From contig CAZGKM010000011.1 in NCBI GenBank assembly GCA_964526325.1, forward strand, positions 1 to 45,336: a DNA stretch of 45,336 nucleotides, read 5' to 3'. The notes below the pieces were generated by a model, which saw only the letters and a list, made by a program, of their open reading frames with translations, was not told the origin of the DNA and made no database searches. Numbering within the stretch: position 1 is the first letter of the stretch; every line of letters starts with the position of its first letter. Of this stretch, positions 31,040 to 39,946 are shown one piece after another. Source of the stretch: JACPHD01 sp964526325. Lineage in GTDB: Bacteria; Patescibacteriota; Patescibacteriia; Patescibacteriales; GWC2-42-12. Position numbers and translations under genes: made by a program.

Positions 31040-33841
31040 ATGACTTTAGATAAACTCAATAATTTAAAAGTTAATTCGGGCGTACCGCTATCGCGCTTTG
31101 TTATTGATTTAAAGCAAGATTCGCTTAAACCAGAAACAAAAATAATTAAAGCAAAAAATAACCATAATATTGAAGAAAAACTTGAACAATTGGCTGAGAT
31201 TGATTACAAAAAATATTTTAAGTCCGGGAAAAATAAAACCATAAAAAGTTTTAATAATTTATTTGATTACACAAGATCGGTTTATAGCCGGAATTTTATT
31301 AGCGCCGGTCTTGCGGGCGTTCAAGCCTCCGGCATAAAAAATGATAAAACCGGGATTAAAAGAAAGGCCAAGGCAAGGATAAATAAATCAACTAAATTTC
31401 AAAAACTTAAAGCCGCCGTTCCGGTTATGGGTTCAAGCAAATTTGATCAATTAACTCTTTTCCTGCTTGGTAAATTATTGTATATCGCCTTAATAAAAAT
31501 TTATTTTTTATTTTACAAAATTTGCTACACGATCGGCTGGGTAATCATATTTATTTTAAGATTTATTTATTTTTTGCTTATAGCCTTAATCAAGCCATGC
31601 ATTAAAATTGTAAAATATTTATTTTTTAAATCCCAAGTCGCGGTTTCCGGAACTTTAAATATTCTGCCGGCCGGCTATCAGGCAACGCAATCTTTAAGGA
31701 TGGCGTTAACCGCTAAATCGTTTTACTATTTTAGGTCAGCCGCCATGGCGGTAAAAAAGTTTATTATTGGACAAAGAGATTGCTTGGTCGCGTATACTCC
31801 CCGCGATGAAAGCCGGCCGGCCGGCTACTTTAAACCGGTATTAATTTTCGCCGGGATACTTTTTGTTATTGTTTTACCGGTCAAAACTTTTACCTATTAT
31901 AAAGCCATAAATATCGTTAAAGGCAAAGTCTTGGGCGCCAGCGAGAGCGCTATGGATAATCTGATTTCCGCCGGCCAATCGGCCGCTGATTTAAATTTCA
32001 GCCAAGCCGGCCAAGGCTTTGAAAACGCCAGCAATAATTTTTTAAGCGCGCAAAACGAACTGGATGAAATTAACGGCCTGATCTTCGCCTTAGCTTCGGT
32101 TCTGCCCGATAAAAACATGCAGCTAGCCGCCGCCGGTAAAAATATTTTACGCGCCGGCGAGTCAAGCGCGAACGCTGGAAAAAATTTAAGCTTGGCGATG
32201 GCCAGTCTTTTTAGCTATCAAGAAAATACCACCGGCAGTATTTTGGAAAATTTAAATTTTTACGGCAATAACGCCTTAACAAATTTAACCGAATTGGCCG
32301 GAGCGCTTGATGAAATCAACAGCGATGTCATACCGGAAAATTATCAAGACAAATTTATTTTATTAAAACTAAAAACCGGCGAGCTTAACCGCGGCTTAAA
32401 AGAATTCATAAGCTTAACCGATAGTTTGGGAGATTTTTTAGGCGCCAGCGCGGATAAGCGCTATTTATTGGTATTCCAAAATAATTCCGAATTGCGGGCA
32501 TCGGGCGGTTTTATCGGCAGTTTCGCCTTAATAGATTTTTCACGGGGACAAATTAAAAATATCGAAGTGCCCGGCGGCGGTAGCTATGATACGGATGCCG
32601 GTCTTTTGAAAAAAATAAAATCTCCCGAACCTTTAAGCTTAGTTAGGGCCGATTGGCATTTTTGGGATGCGAATTGGTGGCCTGATTGGCCGACTAGCGC
32701 GCGCAAGCTCGCTTGGTTTTACGAAAATTCCGACGGCTCGACGGTTGACGGCGTAATCGGCTTTACTCCCGCGGTGATTGAAAAATTATTAAAAGCAATC
32801 GGCCCGATAGACCTTAAGGATAAATACGGCTTGATTATCGACGCCGATAACTTCTGGCTTGAAGCACAGACGTTAGCCGAGCAAAAACCGGACGTAACTA
32901 AAGAGCCTAAAAAAATAATCGGCGATTTAATGAATAAAATTATTGAAGAGCTGCCTAAACGTTTAAATAAGGATAATTTAGTGGCAATATTAAAAACTTT
33001 TGAAGAGTCGTTAGCCGATAAAAATATTTTATTTTATTTTACGGATAAAAACTTGGAGGCCAAAGCCGACGATTTGGGCTGGAGCGGTAAAATTAAATAT
33101 ACGGCCAGCGATTATTTAAGCGTTATTAATACAAATATAGCCGGCGGAAAAAGCGACCGTAAGATTAAGCAGGAAATTATCCATCAAGCGAAAATTCAGC
33201 CTGACGGTTCGATTATTGACGATTTAACAATCAGGCGGGTTCATGAAGCCGTAAAGCGCGAGCCTTTTTGCGGAGTAAGAAACGTCAATTGGGTAAGAGT
33301 CTATGTACCGCTCGGATCGGAACTTTTGGAAGCCAACGGCTTTAAGCCGGTGGATAAAATATTTTTTAAAGAATCGATCGCCGGCTTAGAAGATGACCCG
33401 GACGTTTTGGCCGGAGAAGGCCGGGCGCAAACGGATGAATTAAGCGGAACAAAAATTTATAACGAACTGGGCAAAACCGTTTTTGCCAACTGGTCGCAGC
33501 TTGACCCGGGAGAAACAATAGAAATAAACATAAAATATAAGCTGCCCTTTAAGATCACCGATAAAAAACAGCCGGTCAGAGAGGAATTAACCGATCAGCT
33601 AATCGCCAAAGCCGGCGAAGTTTTAAACCCGGAACAAAATAGTTTATATTCATATTCGCTGTTAGCGCAAAAACAGCCGGGTATGAATTCTTCGACTATC
33701 GAGAGTAAATTGGATTTAAACGGCGGTTATGAGTCAATTTGGAAATATCCGGCTGATTTGAGCGGCGGTGCCAACGGCTGGTTTATGGCCGAAGATTTCA
33801 ACCAGGATAAAATAATTGGCATAATAGTGGAAGAGAAGTAA
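31040..33841 (+). CDS. DUF4012 membrane protein 2 (long form)
   Basis: 933 residues. Seen: a Lys-rich cytoplasmic region (1-140), hydrophobic helices at about 145-195 (very Ile/Phe-rich, two or three spans), another span at about 266-286, a helical Ala/Ser/Asn-rich outer stalk (about 290-470), then DUF4012: NNSELRASGGFIGSF (about 483-497), DANWWPDWPTSARKL (about 549-563), VDGVIGFTPAVIEKLLKAIG (about 576-595), and a beta-rich end with KQPGMNSSTIE. Paralogue of the gene at 13526 with about 270 extra N-terminal residues. Motif order resembles LytR-CpsA-Psr glycan ligases. The DUF11-like gene starts 42 nt later: likely co-transcribed. Confidence 0.85.
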   Translation: MTLDKLNNLKVNSGVPLSRFVIDLKQDSLKPETKIIKAKNNHNIEEKLEQLAEIDYKKYFKSGKNKTIKSFNNLFDYTRSVYSRNFISAGLAGVQASGIKNDKTGIKRKAKARINKSTKFQKLKAAVPVMGSSKFDQLTLFLLGKLLYIALIKIYFLFYKICYTIGWVIIFILRFIYFLLIALIKPCIKIVKYLFFKSQVAVSGTLNILPAGYQATQSLRMALTAKSFYYFRSAAMAVKKFIIGQRDCLVAYTPRDESRPAGYFKPVLIFAGILFVIVLPVKTFTYYKAINIVKGKVLGASESAMDNLISAGQSAADLNFSQAGQGFENASNNFLSAQNELDEINGLIFALASVLPDKNMQLAAAGKNILRAGESSANAGKNLSLAMASLFSYQENTTGSILENLNFYGNNALTNLTELAGALDEINSDVIPENYQDKFILLKLKTGELNRGLKEFISLTDSLGDFLGASADKRYLLVFQNNSELRASGGFIGSFALIDFSRGQIKNIEVPGGGSYDTDAGLLKKIKSPEPLSLVRADWHFWDANWWPDWPTSARKLAWFYENSDGSTVDGVIGFTPAVIEKLLKAIGPIDLKDKYGLIIDADNFWLEAQTLAEQKPDVTKEPKKIIGDLMNKIIEELPKRLNKDNLVAILKTFEESLADKNILFYFTDKNLEAKADDLGWSGKIKYTASDYLSVINTNIAGGKSDRKIKQEIIHQAKIQPDGSIIDDLTIRRVHEAVKREPFCGVRNVNWVRVYVPLGSELLEANGFKPVDKIFFKESIAGLEDDPDVLAGEGRAQTDELSGTKIYNELGKTVFANWSQLDPGETIEINIKYKLPFKITDKKQPVREELTDQLIAKAGEVLNPEQNSLYSYSLLAQKQPGMNSSTIESKLDLNGGYESIWKYPADLSGGANGWFMAEDFNQDKIIGIIVEEK

Positions 33842-33883
33842 ATATAAATTTCCCTTGGTAAGGGGATAAATAAATATATTTTT

Positions 33884-35854
33884 ATGAAAAACAACGAAAT
33901 AAAAATAAAACAAAAATCATCAAGCTTGTCGGAATTTATCCGCCGTCCGATCGCCTCGGACGAAGAAGTTGAAGCATTCGACGAATATGTCGAGAACGAA
34001 GCTAAGGAAGAAGAAATCAAAGAAAGCCTGACAAAAATTTATCAAGACGACGACGGCAACAGCGTTGACGTAAAAAAAATGACAATAAAGCCAAAACGCG
34101 GCCTGCTTTTTAATCTGTTCACTTTTTTAATCGTGCTTTTTGTTTTCGGCGGCGCAATTTACGGCTCTTATAATTATATTTATTTAAAAATCGTTAACAG
34201 CAAGTCGTCGGCTATTCTTGAGTTTGACTCAAAAAAAGAAGTGGTCGCCGGGCAAGAATTTTATTATAATCTTAATTATAAGAATGAAGATAAAGTCGGC
34301 ATAACCAATATTGAAATAACCGCTAAATACCCGGATAATTTTATATTTATCAGCAGCGACCCGGAGCCGGCTAAAAATAATAATATTTGGGAAATCGCCG
34401 GCCTTGATCCGCATCGCAGCGACGTTATCCGCATAAAAGGAAAATTAGTCGGGCTCGCGGATAGCAGTAATATTATTTTAGCCGACATGCTTTATACGCC
34501 GAAAAATTTTTCCAGTGAATTTAAAAAATCAGCCAGCTACGAAACCAAGATAAACAATATCGGACTGGATTTCTCATTTAACAACTCTTCAAGCGCGCTG
34601 GTTAACGAAACCAACGAAATTCTAATAAAATTCAAGGTTAAAACCGAAAATTATATCGATAATCTGCGATTAAGCGTTGAGCGGCCCGACGAAGTGGAAA
34701 TAATCAATACGGCTTCAACGACGCCGGCGGCGAAAGCGGACGCGTCGGTTGGTTTAAAAGTAGAACCAAACGGTTCGGATGCCTGGCTATTAAGCAATTT
34801 CGGCAAAAATGAAAATGAATTAAAAATCTATTATAAAATTAAAGAAAAAAAACAGCCGAACCTAAATATTAAATTAAAATTTGAATTGCCGGTTCAAGAT
34901 TCGGACCAGCCGGCAAAATATTATTTATTCTACGAAAAAAATCTAACCATAGATATAATTAAAAGCGACCTGAATATAAATTTAATAATAAACGGTTCGC
35001 CGTTTGATCAAGGCGTTGATTTCGGCCAAACCTTAAATTATTCAATCAATTACGCGAATAAAGGCGATGCCAGCATGAAAGACGTTATAATTATGGCGAT
35101 TATAGAAAGCGATTTCATTGATTGGAAAAGTTTGAACGATTTAAATAAAGGCAAAATAAACGGCAATACCATTAGCTGGAGTAAAAACGAAATACCGTCT
35201 TTAGCCGAGCTTTCGAGCGGAGCCGAAGGAGTAATTGATTTTTCGTTAAAATTAAAAAATCAAACCGATATTGATTTAAGTAAAACCTACCAGGCAAAAA
35301 GCTATGTGCAATATAATATTGAAGGCATAAGCGTTTCTCCGGACAGCCAAAGCAATACTATTATCAATAAAATCAACAGCGATTTAAAACTGTCCGAAGA
35401 AGTCAGATATTTTAATAGTGATAATATCGCGGTCGGTTCCGGACCCCTGCCGCCTAAAGTCGGCCAAACCACAAGCTTAAAAGTTTATTGGACCATAAAT
35501 AATAATTTACACGAGTTAAGCGATTTGCGGATCAGCGTGCCTTTGCCGGCTAATGTAAAATGGGACTTTAAAAACAGGTCGTCGGTCGGAACGCTGGATT
35601 ACGACGAACAGGCCAACCAAGTCGTTTGGCAAATCGGCCGTTTACCGGTTACGGTATATAAAGCCGATGCCGAATTTAACATAAGCGTTAGCCCGGCCGA
35701 ATCCGACAGAAACAAAATAATGATAATCCTGCCGGGCACGAACGTCACGGCGGTTGATAGCGAAACCGGCATGCAGATCAATATAACCCTAAAAGCCAAA
35801 ACCACAAAATTGGAAGACGACAATATGGCGAGCGGGGACGGGATAATACAATAA
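33884..35854 (+). CDS. membrane-anchored surface protein with DUF11-like domains
   Basis: 656 residues. Seen: acidic, Lys/Glu-rich cytoplasmic start (1-75), one membrane helix (about 77-100), then at least four beta-sandwich modules with the repeated pattern of DUF11/CARDB domains: YNLNYKNEDKVGITNIEITA, YSINYANKGDASMKDVIIMA (about 384-403), GQTTSLKVYWTINNNLHEL, and NITLKAKTT at the end. It ends in a flexible acidic tail without a cell-wall sorting signal. Odd: residues about 279-288 (TTPAAKADAS) are GC-rich and palindromic in DNA. Sits between DUF4012 protein 2 and tgt. Structural role on the surface is inferred. Confidence 0.78.
   Translation: MKNNEIKIKQKSSSLSEFIRRPIASDEEVEAFDEYVENEAKEEEIKESLTKIYQDDDGNSVDVKKMTIKPKRGLLFNLFTFLIVLFVFGGAIYGSYNYIYLKIVNSKSSAILEFDSKKEVVAGQEFYYNLNYKNEDKVGITNIEITAKYPDNFIFISSDPEPAKNNNIWEIAGLDPHRSDVIRIKGKLVGLADSSNIILADMLYTPKNFSSEFKKSASYETKINNIGLDFSFNNSSSALVNETNEILIKFKVKTENYIDNLRLSVERPDEVEIINTASTTPAAKADASVGLKVEPNGSDAWLLSNFGKNENELKIYYKIKEKKQPNLNIKLKFELPVQDSDQPAKYYLFYEKNLTIDIIKSDLNINLIINGSPFDQGVDFGQTLNYSINYANKGDASMKDVIIMAIIESDFIDWKSLNDLNKGKINGNTISWSKNEIPSLAELSSGAEGVIDFSLKLKNQTDIDLSKTYQAKSYVQYNIEGISVSPDSQSNTIINKINSDLKLSEEVRYFNSDNIAVGSGPLPPKVGQTTSLKVYWTINNNLHELSDLRISVPLPANVKWDFKNRSSVGTLDYDEQANQVVWQIGRLPVTVYKADAEFNISVSPAESDRNKIMIILPGTNVTAVDSETGMQINITLKAKTTKLEDDNMASGDGIIQ
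34719..34747 (+). repeat. GC-rich palindrome inside the DUF11-like gene
   Basis: CGACGC (34719-34724) and GCGTCG (34742-34747) around a GC-rich loop, encoding TTPAAKADAS. Resembles the insertion at 23778 both in DNA layout and in the P-(S/A)-A-K-A peptide. Confidence 0.6.
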
Positions 35855-35966
35855 TGACAAATGACTAATGTTAAATGACAAATCAAATCCGAAATCCCAA
35901 TGTCAAAATAATTAATTAATTTGTCATTTAGTCATTTGACATTGATTTGACATTGGAAATTTGTTA
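35854..35966 (+). repeat. AT-rich intergenic element C: interleaved direct and inverted repeats
   Basis: Left part has ATGACAAATG-type words three times and CAATGTCAAA; right part (35919-35966) has their complements TTTGTCATT, GTCATTTGACATT, TTTGACATTGG. The arms pair imperfectly into a long hairpin just before tgt. Confidence 0.65.
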
Positions 35967-35977
35967 TTTAAATTATA

Positions 35978-37123
35978 ATGTTTAAAATATTAAAAAAATC
36001 AAAAATATCTAAAGCCCGCCTCGGCATAATACAAACTCCTCACGGCAGCCTTGAAACGCCTATTTTTATGCCCGACGCCACCAGGGGAGTAATAAAGCAT
36101 TTAAGTTTTAGCGAGCTTTCGCAACTGGGCTTAACCTGCCTCGTAGCCAATACTTTTCATCTTTTTTTACGCCCGGGAACAAAATTAATAAAACGCGCCG
36201 GCGGTTTGCACGATTTTATTGATTGGCATAAGCCGATTTTAACCGACAGCGGCGGCTACCAGGTTTTTTCTTTAATCCATAAAATAGGCTCCAAAGGATC
36301 AATTAGCGACAAGGGCGCGAATTTTAAATCGCCGATTGACGGCGCCGGCATAAAAATGACGCCGGAGTTATCCATAAAAACCCAATTTGACTTAGGCGTT
36401 GATATGATGGTTTGTTTTGATGATTGCCCGCCGAACGCCTATAACGATACCATGCTGGCCGCTGCGGTAGAACGTACGATTAAATGGGCTAAAAGATGCC
36501 AGCGCGAATATGACAAAAATGTTAAAAATAAAAAGTTAAAAGTAAAAAGTTATAAAAGGCCGCTCTTATTCGCGGTTATCCAGGGCGGCAATAATTTGGA
36601 ATTAAGAAAGCGCTGCGCTGCCGAACTTGTTAAAATCGGTTTTGACGGCTTTGGCTTCGGCGCCCGCCATATTGACGATTCGGGAAATTTTTTAAGCCAG
36701 GCGCTAGAATGTACGGTCGGTCAGATTCCGGAAAATAAATTGCGTTTTGGCTTAGGCATAGGCACTCCGGAAGATATAATAAAATCCCTTAAACTCGGCT
36801 ATGATATGTTTGATTGCGTTATCCCGACGAGGGAAGGCAGGCACGGAAAACTTTTTCTGTGGAAAACAAATTATAAATCAATAAATGCGAAAAATTTTTA
36901 CTTAGCCGTTAATATTACCAACGCCAAATTCGCTAATGATTTTTCCCCAATCAATAAATTCAGCCGGCTGACTGAATTGCGGGAAAATTCAAAGGCTTAC
37001 CTTAATTATTTATTTAAAATTGGCGAACCTTTAGCCTTGCGCCTGGCCAGCTTGAATAATCTTGAATTTTATTTTAATATGATAAATGAAGCCAAAATAC
37101 TGATTAAAAATAATAAAATTTAA
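35978..37123 (+). CDS. tgt: divergent tRNA-guanine transglycosylase (Tgt-like)
   Basis: TIM-barrel transglycosylase of the Tgt family, which exchanges guanine for a queuine precursor at the tRNA wobble base. Seen: Asp90 in LTDSGGYQVF, Asp148-Cys150 in FDDC, Gln202 in VIQGG, nucleophile Asp279 in MFDCVIPTREGRHGKLF. Catalysis looks intact. Odd: (1) the usual GGLAVGE loop is FGFGARHIDDSGN (225-237); (2) the CxCxxC and His zinc ligands are absent, the region reading INKFSRLTELRENSKAYL (325-342) and SLNNLEFY (358-365); (3) residues 181-193 (NVKNKKLKVKSYK) look like an inserted AAAAGT-repeat. 381 residues, normal length. Base specificity may differ from standard Tgt. Confidence 0.85.
   Translation: MFKILKKSKISKARLGIIQTPHGSLETPIFMPDATRGVIKHLSFSELSQLGLTCLVANTFHLFLRPGTKLIKRAGGLHDFIDWHKPILTDSGGYQVFSLIHKIGSKGSISDKGANFKSPIDGAGIKMTPELSIKTQFDLGVDMMVCFDDCPPNAYNDTMLAAAVERTIKWAKRCQREYDKNVKNKKLKVKSYKRPLLFAVIQGGNNLELRKRCAAELVKIGFDGFGFGARHIDDSGNFLSQALECTVGQIPENKLRFGLGIGTPEDIIKSLKLGYDMFDCVIPTREGRHGKLFLWKTNYKSINAKNFYLAVNITNAKFANDFSPINKFSRLTELRENSKAYLNYLFKIGEPLALRLASLNNLEFYFNMINEAKILIKNNKI
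36519..36556 (+). repeat. AAAAGT-rich repeat inserted in tgt
   Basis: Tandem A4-5GTT/A4-5GT words translated as VKNKKLKVKSYK, where standard Tgt has a short loop. Length about 36-38 nt, in frame. Confidence 0.5.
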
Positions 37124-37138
37124 GGCTGATTTAATCGG

Positions 37139-37168
37139 TGGACAAATCCAAGATTATTATGGTAATAT
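37139..37168 (+). promoter_or_regulatory. candidate promoter of the Wzy-like gene
   Basis: TGGACA (37139-37144), 18-nt spacer, TAATAT (37163-37168) with extended TG at 37160-37161. Gives a leader of about 135 nt that contains the GC-rich element. Confidence 0.5.
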
Positions 37169-37233
37169 TAAAATAATTCACCCTACGAAATCCGGTTAAA
37201 GCCGGAGCGAAGTTTTAAAGCGAGGCTAATATT
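37163..37233 (+). repeat. GC-rich palindromic element flanked by TAATATT
   Basis: Between TAATATT at 37163-37169 and TAATATT at 37227-37233 lies a 57-nt segment with TCCGG-TTAAAG-CCGGA and GCGAAG-TTTTAAA-GCGAGG. Much more GC-rich than its flanks; resembles small CPR palindromes. The direct repeats could be a target-site duplication, but TAATATT is not rare here. Confidence 0.45.
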
Positions 37234-37309
37234 TATAAAAATTTAAAATAACTTAATTTAATTTATTTACCTGGTTAAATGAAGAGGATTTAATTGGGGT
37301 CAAACATCT

Positions 37310-39727
37310 ATGGAAGAAAAAAAGATTATCTCCAAACACCAAATAGCCACAACCAAAGGCTTGGACTTCGTAATTATCGGAGCGGTGTTTTTGGTGTTTT
37401 TTCTCTGCCCGTTGTTTTTTACCGGGCTGGTAGCCCAAAACATGGGTTTTGAAAAAATGACTCTGTTTTATTTCTTAGTGCTCTTAGGCGCCGTTGCCTG
37501 GGTAACTAAGGCCGTCATCGTCGGCGAGCTTAATATTAAAAGAACTCCGCTTGACTGGCCGATCGTCGGCTTTCTGGCCATCTATATTACTTCAACGATT
37601 TTATCAATCAGCCAAAAAGACAGCCTCTTAGGCACTTACGGCAATTCGGCTAAAAGCTTAGCCGCGGTTATAGTTTTTGTGCTATTTTATTATTTGGTAA
37701 TAAATAACATCGATCAGAAAAGGATAAAATTGTTATTCTGGGGTATAATCGGCTCAACTTCTTTAGTAGCGATTTTTTCACTGCTTCAACTTTTAGGAAA
37801 ATTCATTTTGCCGTTTCCGTTTACGGAGGCCGTCAGCTTTAATCCTTTAGGCTCGCTTTCCGCTTTAACCATGTATTTAGTCATAACTTTGCCGCTTTTG
37901 GTAATCGGTATGGCGCAAGTCGGCGAAATTCACGCTGACTTAAAAAGCAAAGCGGCGATAATCGGCATAAAAACGACATTAGGCATCGTAATCTTAATTT
38001 CCATGTTTGTTTTAACTTTGCTTAACGGTTTTACTTTCTGGCCGGCCGGCATAGTCGGCATTGTTATCGTTCTGATGTTTTTGCTTTCAAAGATTATTAA
38101 GATTTCCAGCTCAAACATAGTAATCCCCATAACAAGCTTTTTACTTTTAATTATTCTTTTGGTTTTGGGCAATTTTAACATCATGAGCCTTAACCTGCCG
38201 GTAGAAGTAAGCTTATCGCGCAAAGCCTCTTTTGATATCGCGAAATCCAGCTTAAAAGACAATCCGTTATTCGGCACCGGTCCGTCTACCTACTACTATA
38301 GTTTTGATAAATATAAAGGTTCTGACTTTAACAACTCGCCTTTATGGTACGCGAAATTCGATAACGCCTCCGGTTATTTATTTGAAATGGCGGCCACGGT
38401 CGGAAGCTTGGGCGTTTTAGCCATCGTGATAATTACTCTGATTGCTTTGTCAATCTGCTTTTTAACTTTGATTAAAGTGCAAAAAAACGACACTCAATCT
38501 ATACTCTTAGCCTTGTTCTCAAGCTTTATCACGGTGATTATCTTTAGCCTATTATTCGCCTTAAACGGATCATTGATTCTGATTACAACCCTGATCGCGG
38601 TTTTATCAGTCTCCATGGCGATTGTTAATTACCCGGAAAAATTCAAAACTTTTAATTTGTCGTTCCGGGCCTCACCTAAATACGCCCTGGCTTTAGCCGC
38701 TATCTTTTTAACCCTAAGCGCCGGCGTAGTAATTCTCTTTACCATGGGCGTAAAAATGTATTTGGCGGATATTTATATCATGAAATCTTTACAGACTTCC
38801 GACGTTAACCAAAAAATCGCCGATATCAATAAAGCCATAGTCTTAGCCCCGTATCAGGATATCTACTATTTGAATTTAGCCAATAACTACATGGCTTTAG
38901 CCAACCAGGAAGCCAGCACCGGCCGCAACCAAACCGTAATAGAAAACAGCTTATCGCAAGCTATTGATACGGGCAAAAAGGCTTTGACTTTATCGCCGAA
39001 CAGCACATCCAACAACGAAGCCATGGCTTTAATCTACGAAAATGCCTCTTTCTATGTCCAGGGAGCGTTGGAATGGGCCGAGAACTTATATAATAAATCC
39101 ATAGAGTTATCGCCGGACAGTCCGACTCCTTACTTAAGAATGGCTTTAATAAATATGGCGCGAGCTAACGTTGAAACCGATACGGCCCAGCAAGAGTATT
39201 ATGTCAATGAAGCCCTGAAAAAATATGATTTGGCTTTAGCGAAAAAACCGGATTTCGGAGCGGCTAACTACGGCAAAGGCATTGCTTATGAAAAGTTAAA
39301 TAAAATAGACGACGCGATTGAGCAGATAAAGCAAGCTGTTATTTTAACCAGAGATAATATAGATTATCGCTTTGAACTCGGCCGCCTTTATTTTAACCGC
39401 GGAGTCGCCGCCGCCTCGGGCATAGCTCAAACCGCGACCGCGGATATCGCTAACGGCACCGAACCGACCCAGGATTTAAGCGTTTCCGGACCAACCGGCG
39501 GAACGATCAAAAAGACCGATGACGTCGCGACCTCGGAACAATTATTCTTAAGCATTGTCCAGGCTAATCCGAATCACGCCAACGCGCTTTACAGCTTAGC
39601 CATGATTTACCAGAAGACAGGGGAAACCGATAACGCGAAATTAGTCATTAAACAGCTTTTATCGGTCGTAACCGACCAGCCGTCTATTGATATAATTCAT
39701 CAACAATTCCCAGGCTTGTACGAATAA
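37310..39727 (+). CDS. Wzy-like O-antigen ligase/polymerase with C-terminal TPR domain
   Basis: 805 residues. Seen: about 12 hydrophobic helices over residues 20-490, a large outer loop with FGTGPSTYYYSFDKYKGSDF (about 322-341, conserved Gly/Pro/Tyr pattern of the Wzy_C/WaaL loop), then about six TPR units from about 505 to the end (e.g. IYYLNLANNYMALAN, ANYGKGIAYEKLNKIDDAIE, ANALYSLAMIYQKTGETDNA). Such fusions polymerise or ligate lipid-linked oligosaccharide outside the membrane; the TPR part would recruit partners. GC content is higher than in neighbouring genes. Preceded by a 135-nt leader and closed by a very strong terminator. Confidence 0.88.
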   Translation: MEEKKIISKHQIATTKGLDFVIIGAVFLVFFLCPLFFTGLVAQNMGFEKMTLFYFLVLLGAVAWVTKAVIVGELNIKRTPLDWPIVGFLAIYITSTILSISQKDSLLGTYGNSAKSLAAVIVFVLFYYLVINNIDQKRIKLLFWGIIGSTSLVAIFSLLQLLGKFILPFPFTEAVSFNPLGSLSALTMYLVITLPLLVIGMAQVGEIHADLKSKAAIIGIKTTLGIVILISMFVLTLLNGFTFWPAGIVGIVIVLMFLLSKIIKISSSNIVIPITSFLLLIILLVLGNFNIMSLNLPVEVSLSRKASFDIAKSSLKDNPLFGTGPSTYYYSFDKYKGSDFNNSPLWYAKFDNASGYLFEMAATVGSLGVLAIVIITLIALSICFLTLIKVQKNDTQSILLALFSSFITVIIFSLLFALNGSLILITTLIAVLSVSMAIVNYPEKFKTFNLSFRASPKYALALAAIFLTLSAGVVILFTMGVKMYLADIYIMKSLQTSDVNQKIADINKAIVLAPYQDIYYLNLANNYMALANQEASTGRNQTVIENSLSQAIDTGKKALTLSPNSTSNNEAMALIYENASFYVQGALEWAENLYNKSIELSPDSPTPYLRMALINMARANVETDTAQQEYYVNEALKKYDLALAKKPDFGAANYGKGIAYEKLNKIDDAIEQIKQAVILTRDNIDYRFELGRLYFNRGVAAASGIAQTATADIANGTEPTQDLSVSGPTGGTIKKTDDVATSEQLFLSIVQANPNHANALYSLAMIYQKTGETDNAKLVIKQLLSVVTDQPSIDIIHQQFPGLYE

Positions 39728-39738
39728 TAGTTTACTAA

Positions 39739-39770
39739 AAAAACGCCCCGCGATTTAGCGGGGCGTTTTT
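39739..39770 (+). terminator. strong intrinsic terminator
   Basis: Perfect 13-bp stem (39739-39751 / 39758-39770), GATTTA loop, ending in TTTTT. The core CCGCGATTTAGCGGGGC recurs in the terminator at 44031-44064. Confidence 0.95.
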
Positions 39771-39825
39771 AGTTTCTTGACTATTTTAAAAGCGGTAATT
39801 TACATTGACAATTATCGCTTTTTGT

Positions 39826-39868
39826 TTTTTTGTAATTTTATACATGGTAATCCGTCATAGTATATAAG
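39826..39868 (+). promoter_or_regulatory. bipartite promoter-like element, copy 1
   Basis: TTGTAAT (39830-39836), 14 nt, TCCGTCATAG (39851-39860), then TATATAAG (39861-39868). Matches the element at 45172-45215 in sequence and spacing. No -35 box at the normal distance. Lies 80 nt before the DUF3494 gene. Confidence 0.55.
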
Positions 39869-39946
39869 CGAATAACAGCGAATAACTGTTAATTTAATAA
39901 AATTATATAATTTATATATAAGTAATAAGTAATTTAAAACAATAAT

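Noticed and set aside
37170..37226. Known riboswitch in the Wzy-like gene leader
   Set aside because: The GC-rich hairpins match no riboswitch consensus that I can recall, and the flanking direct repeats favour an inserted element.
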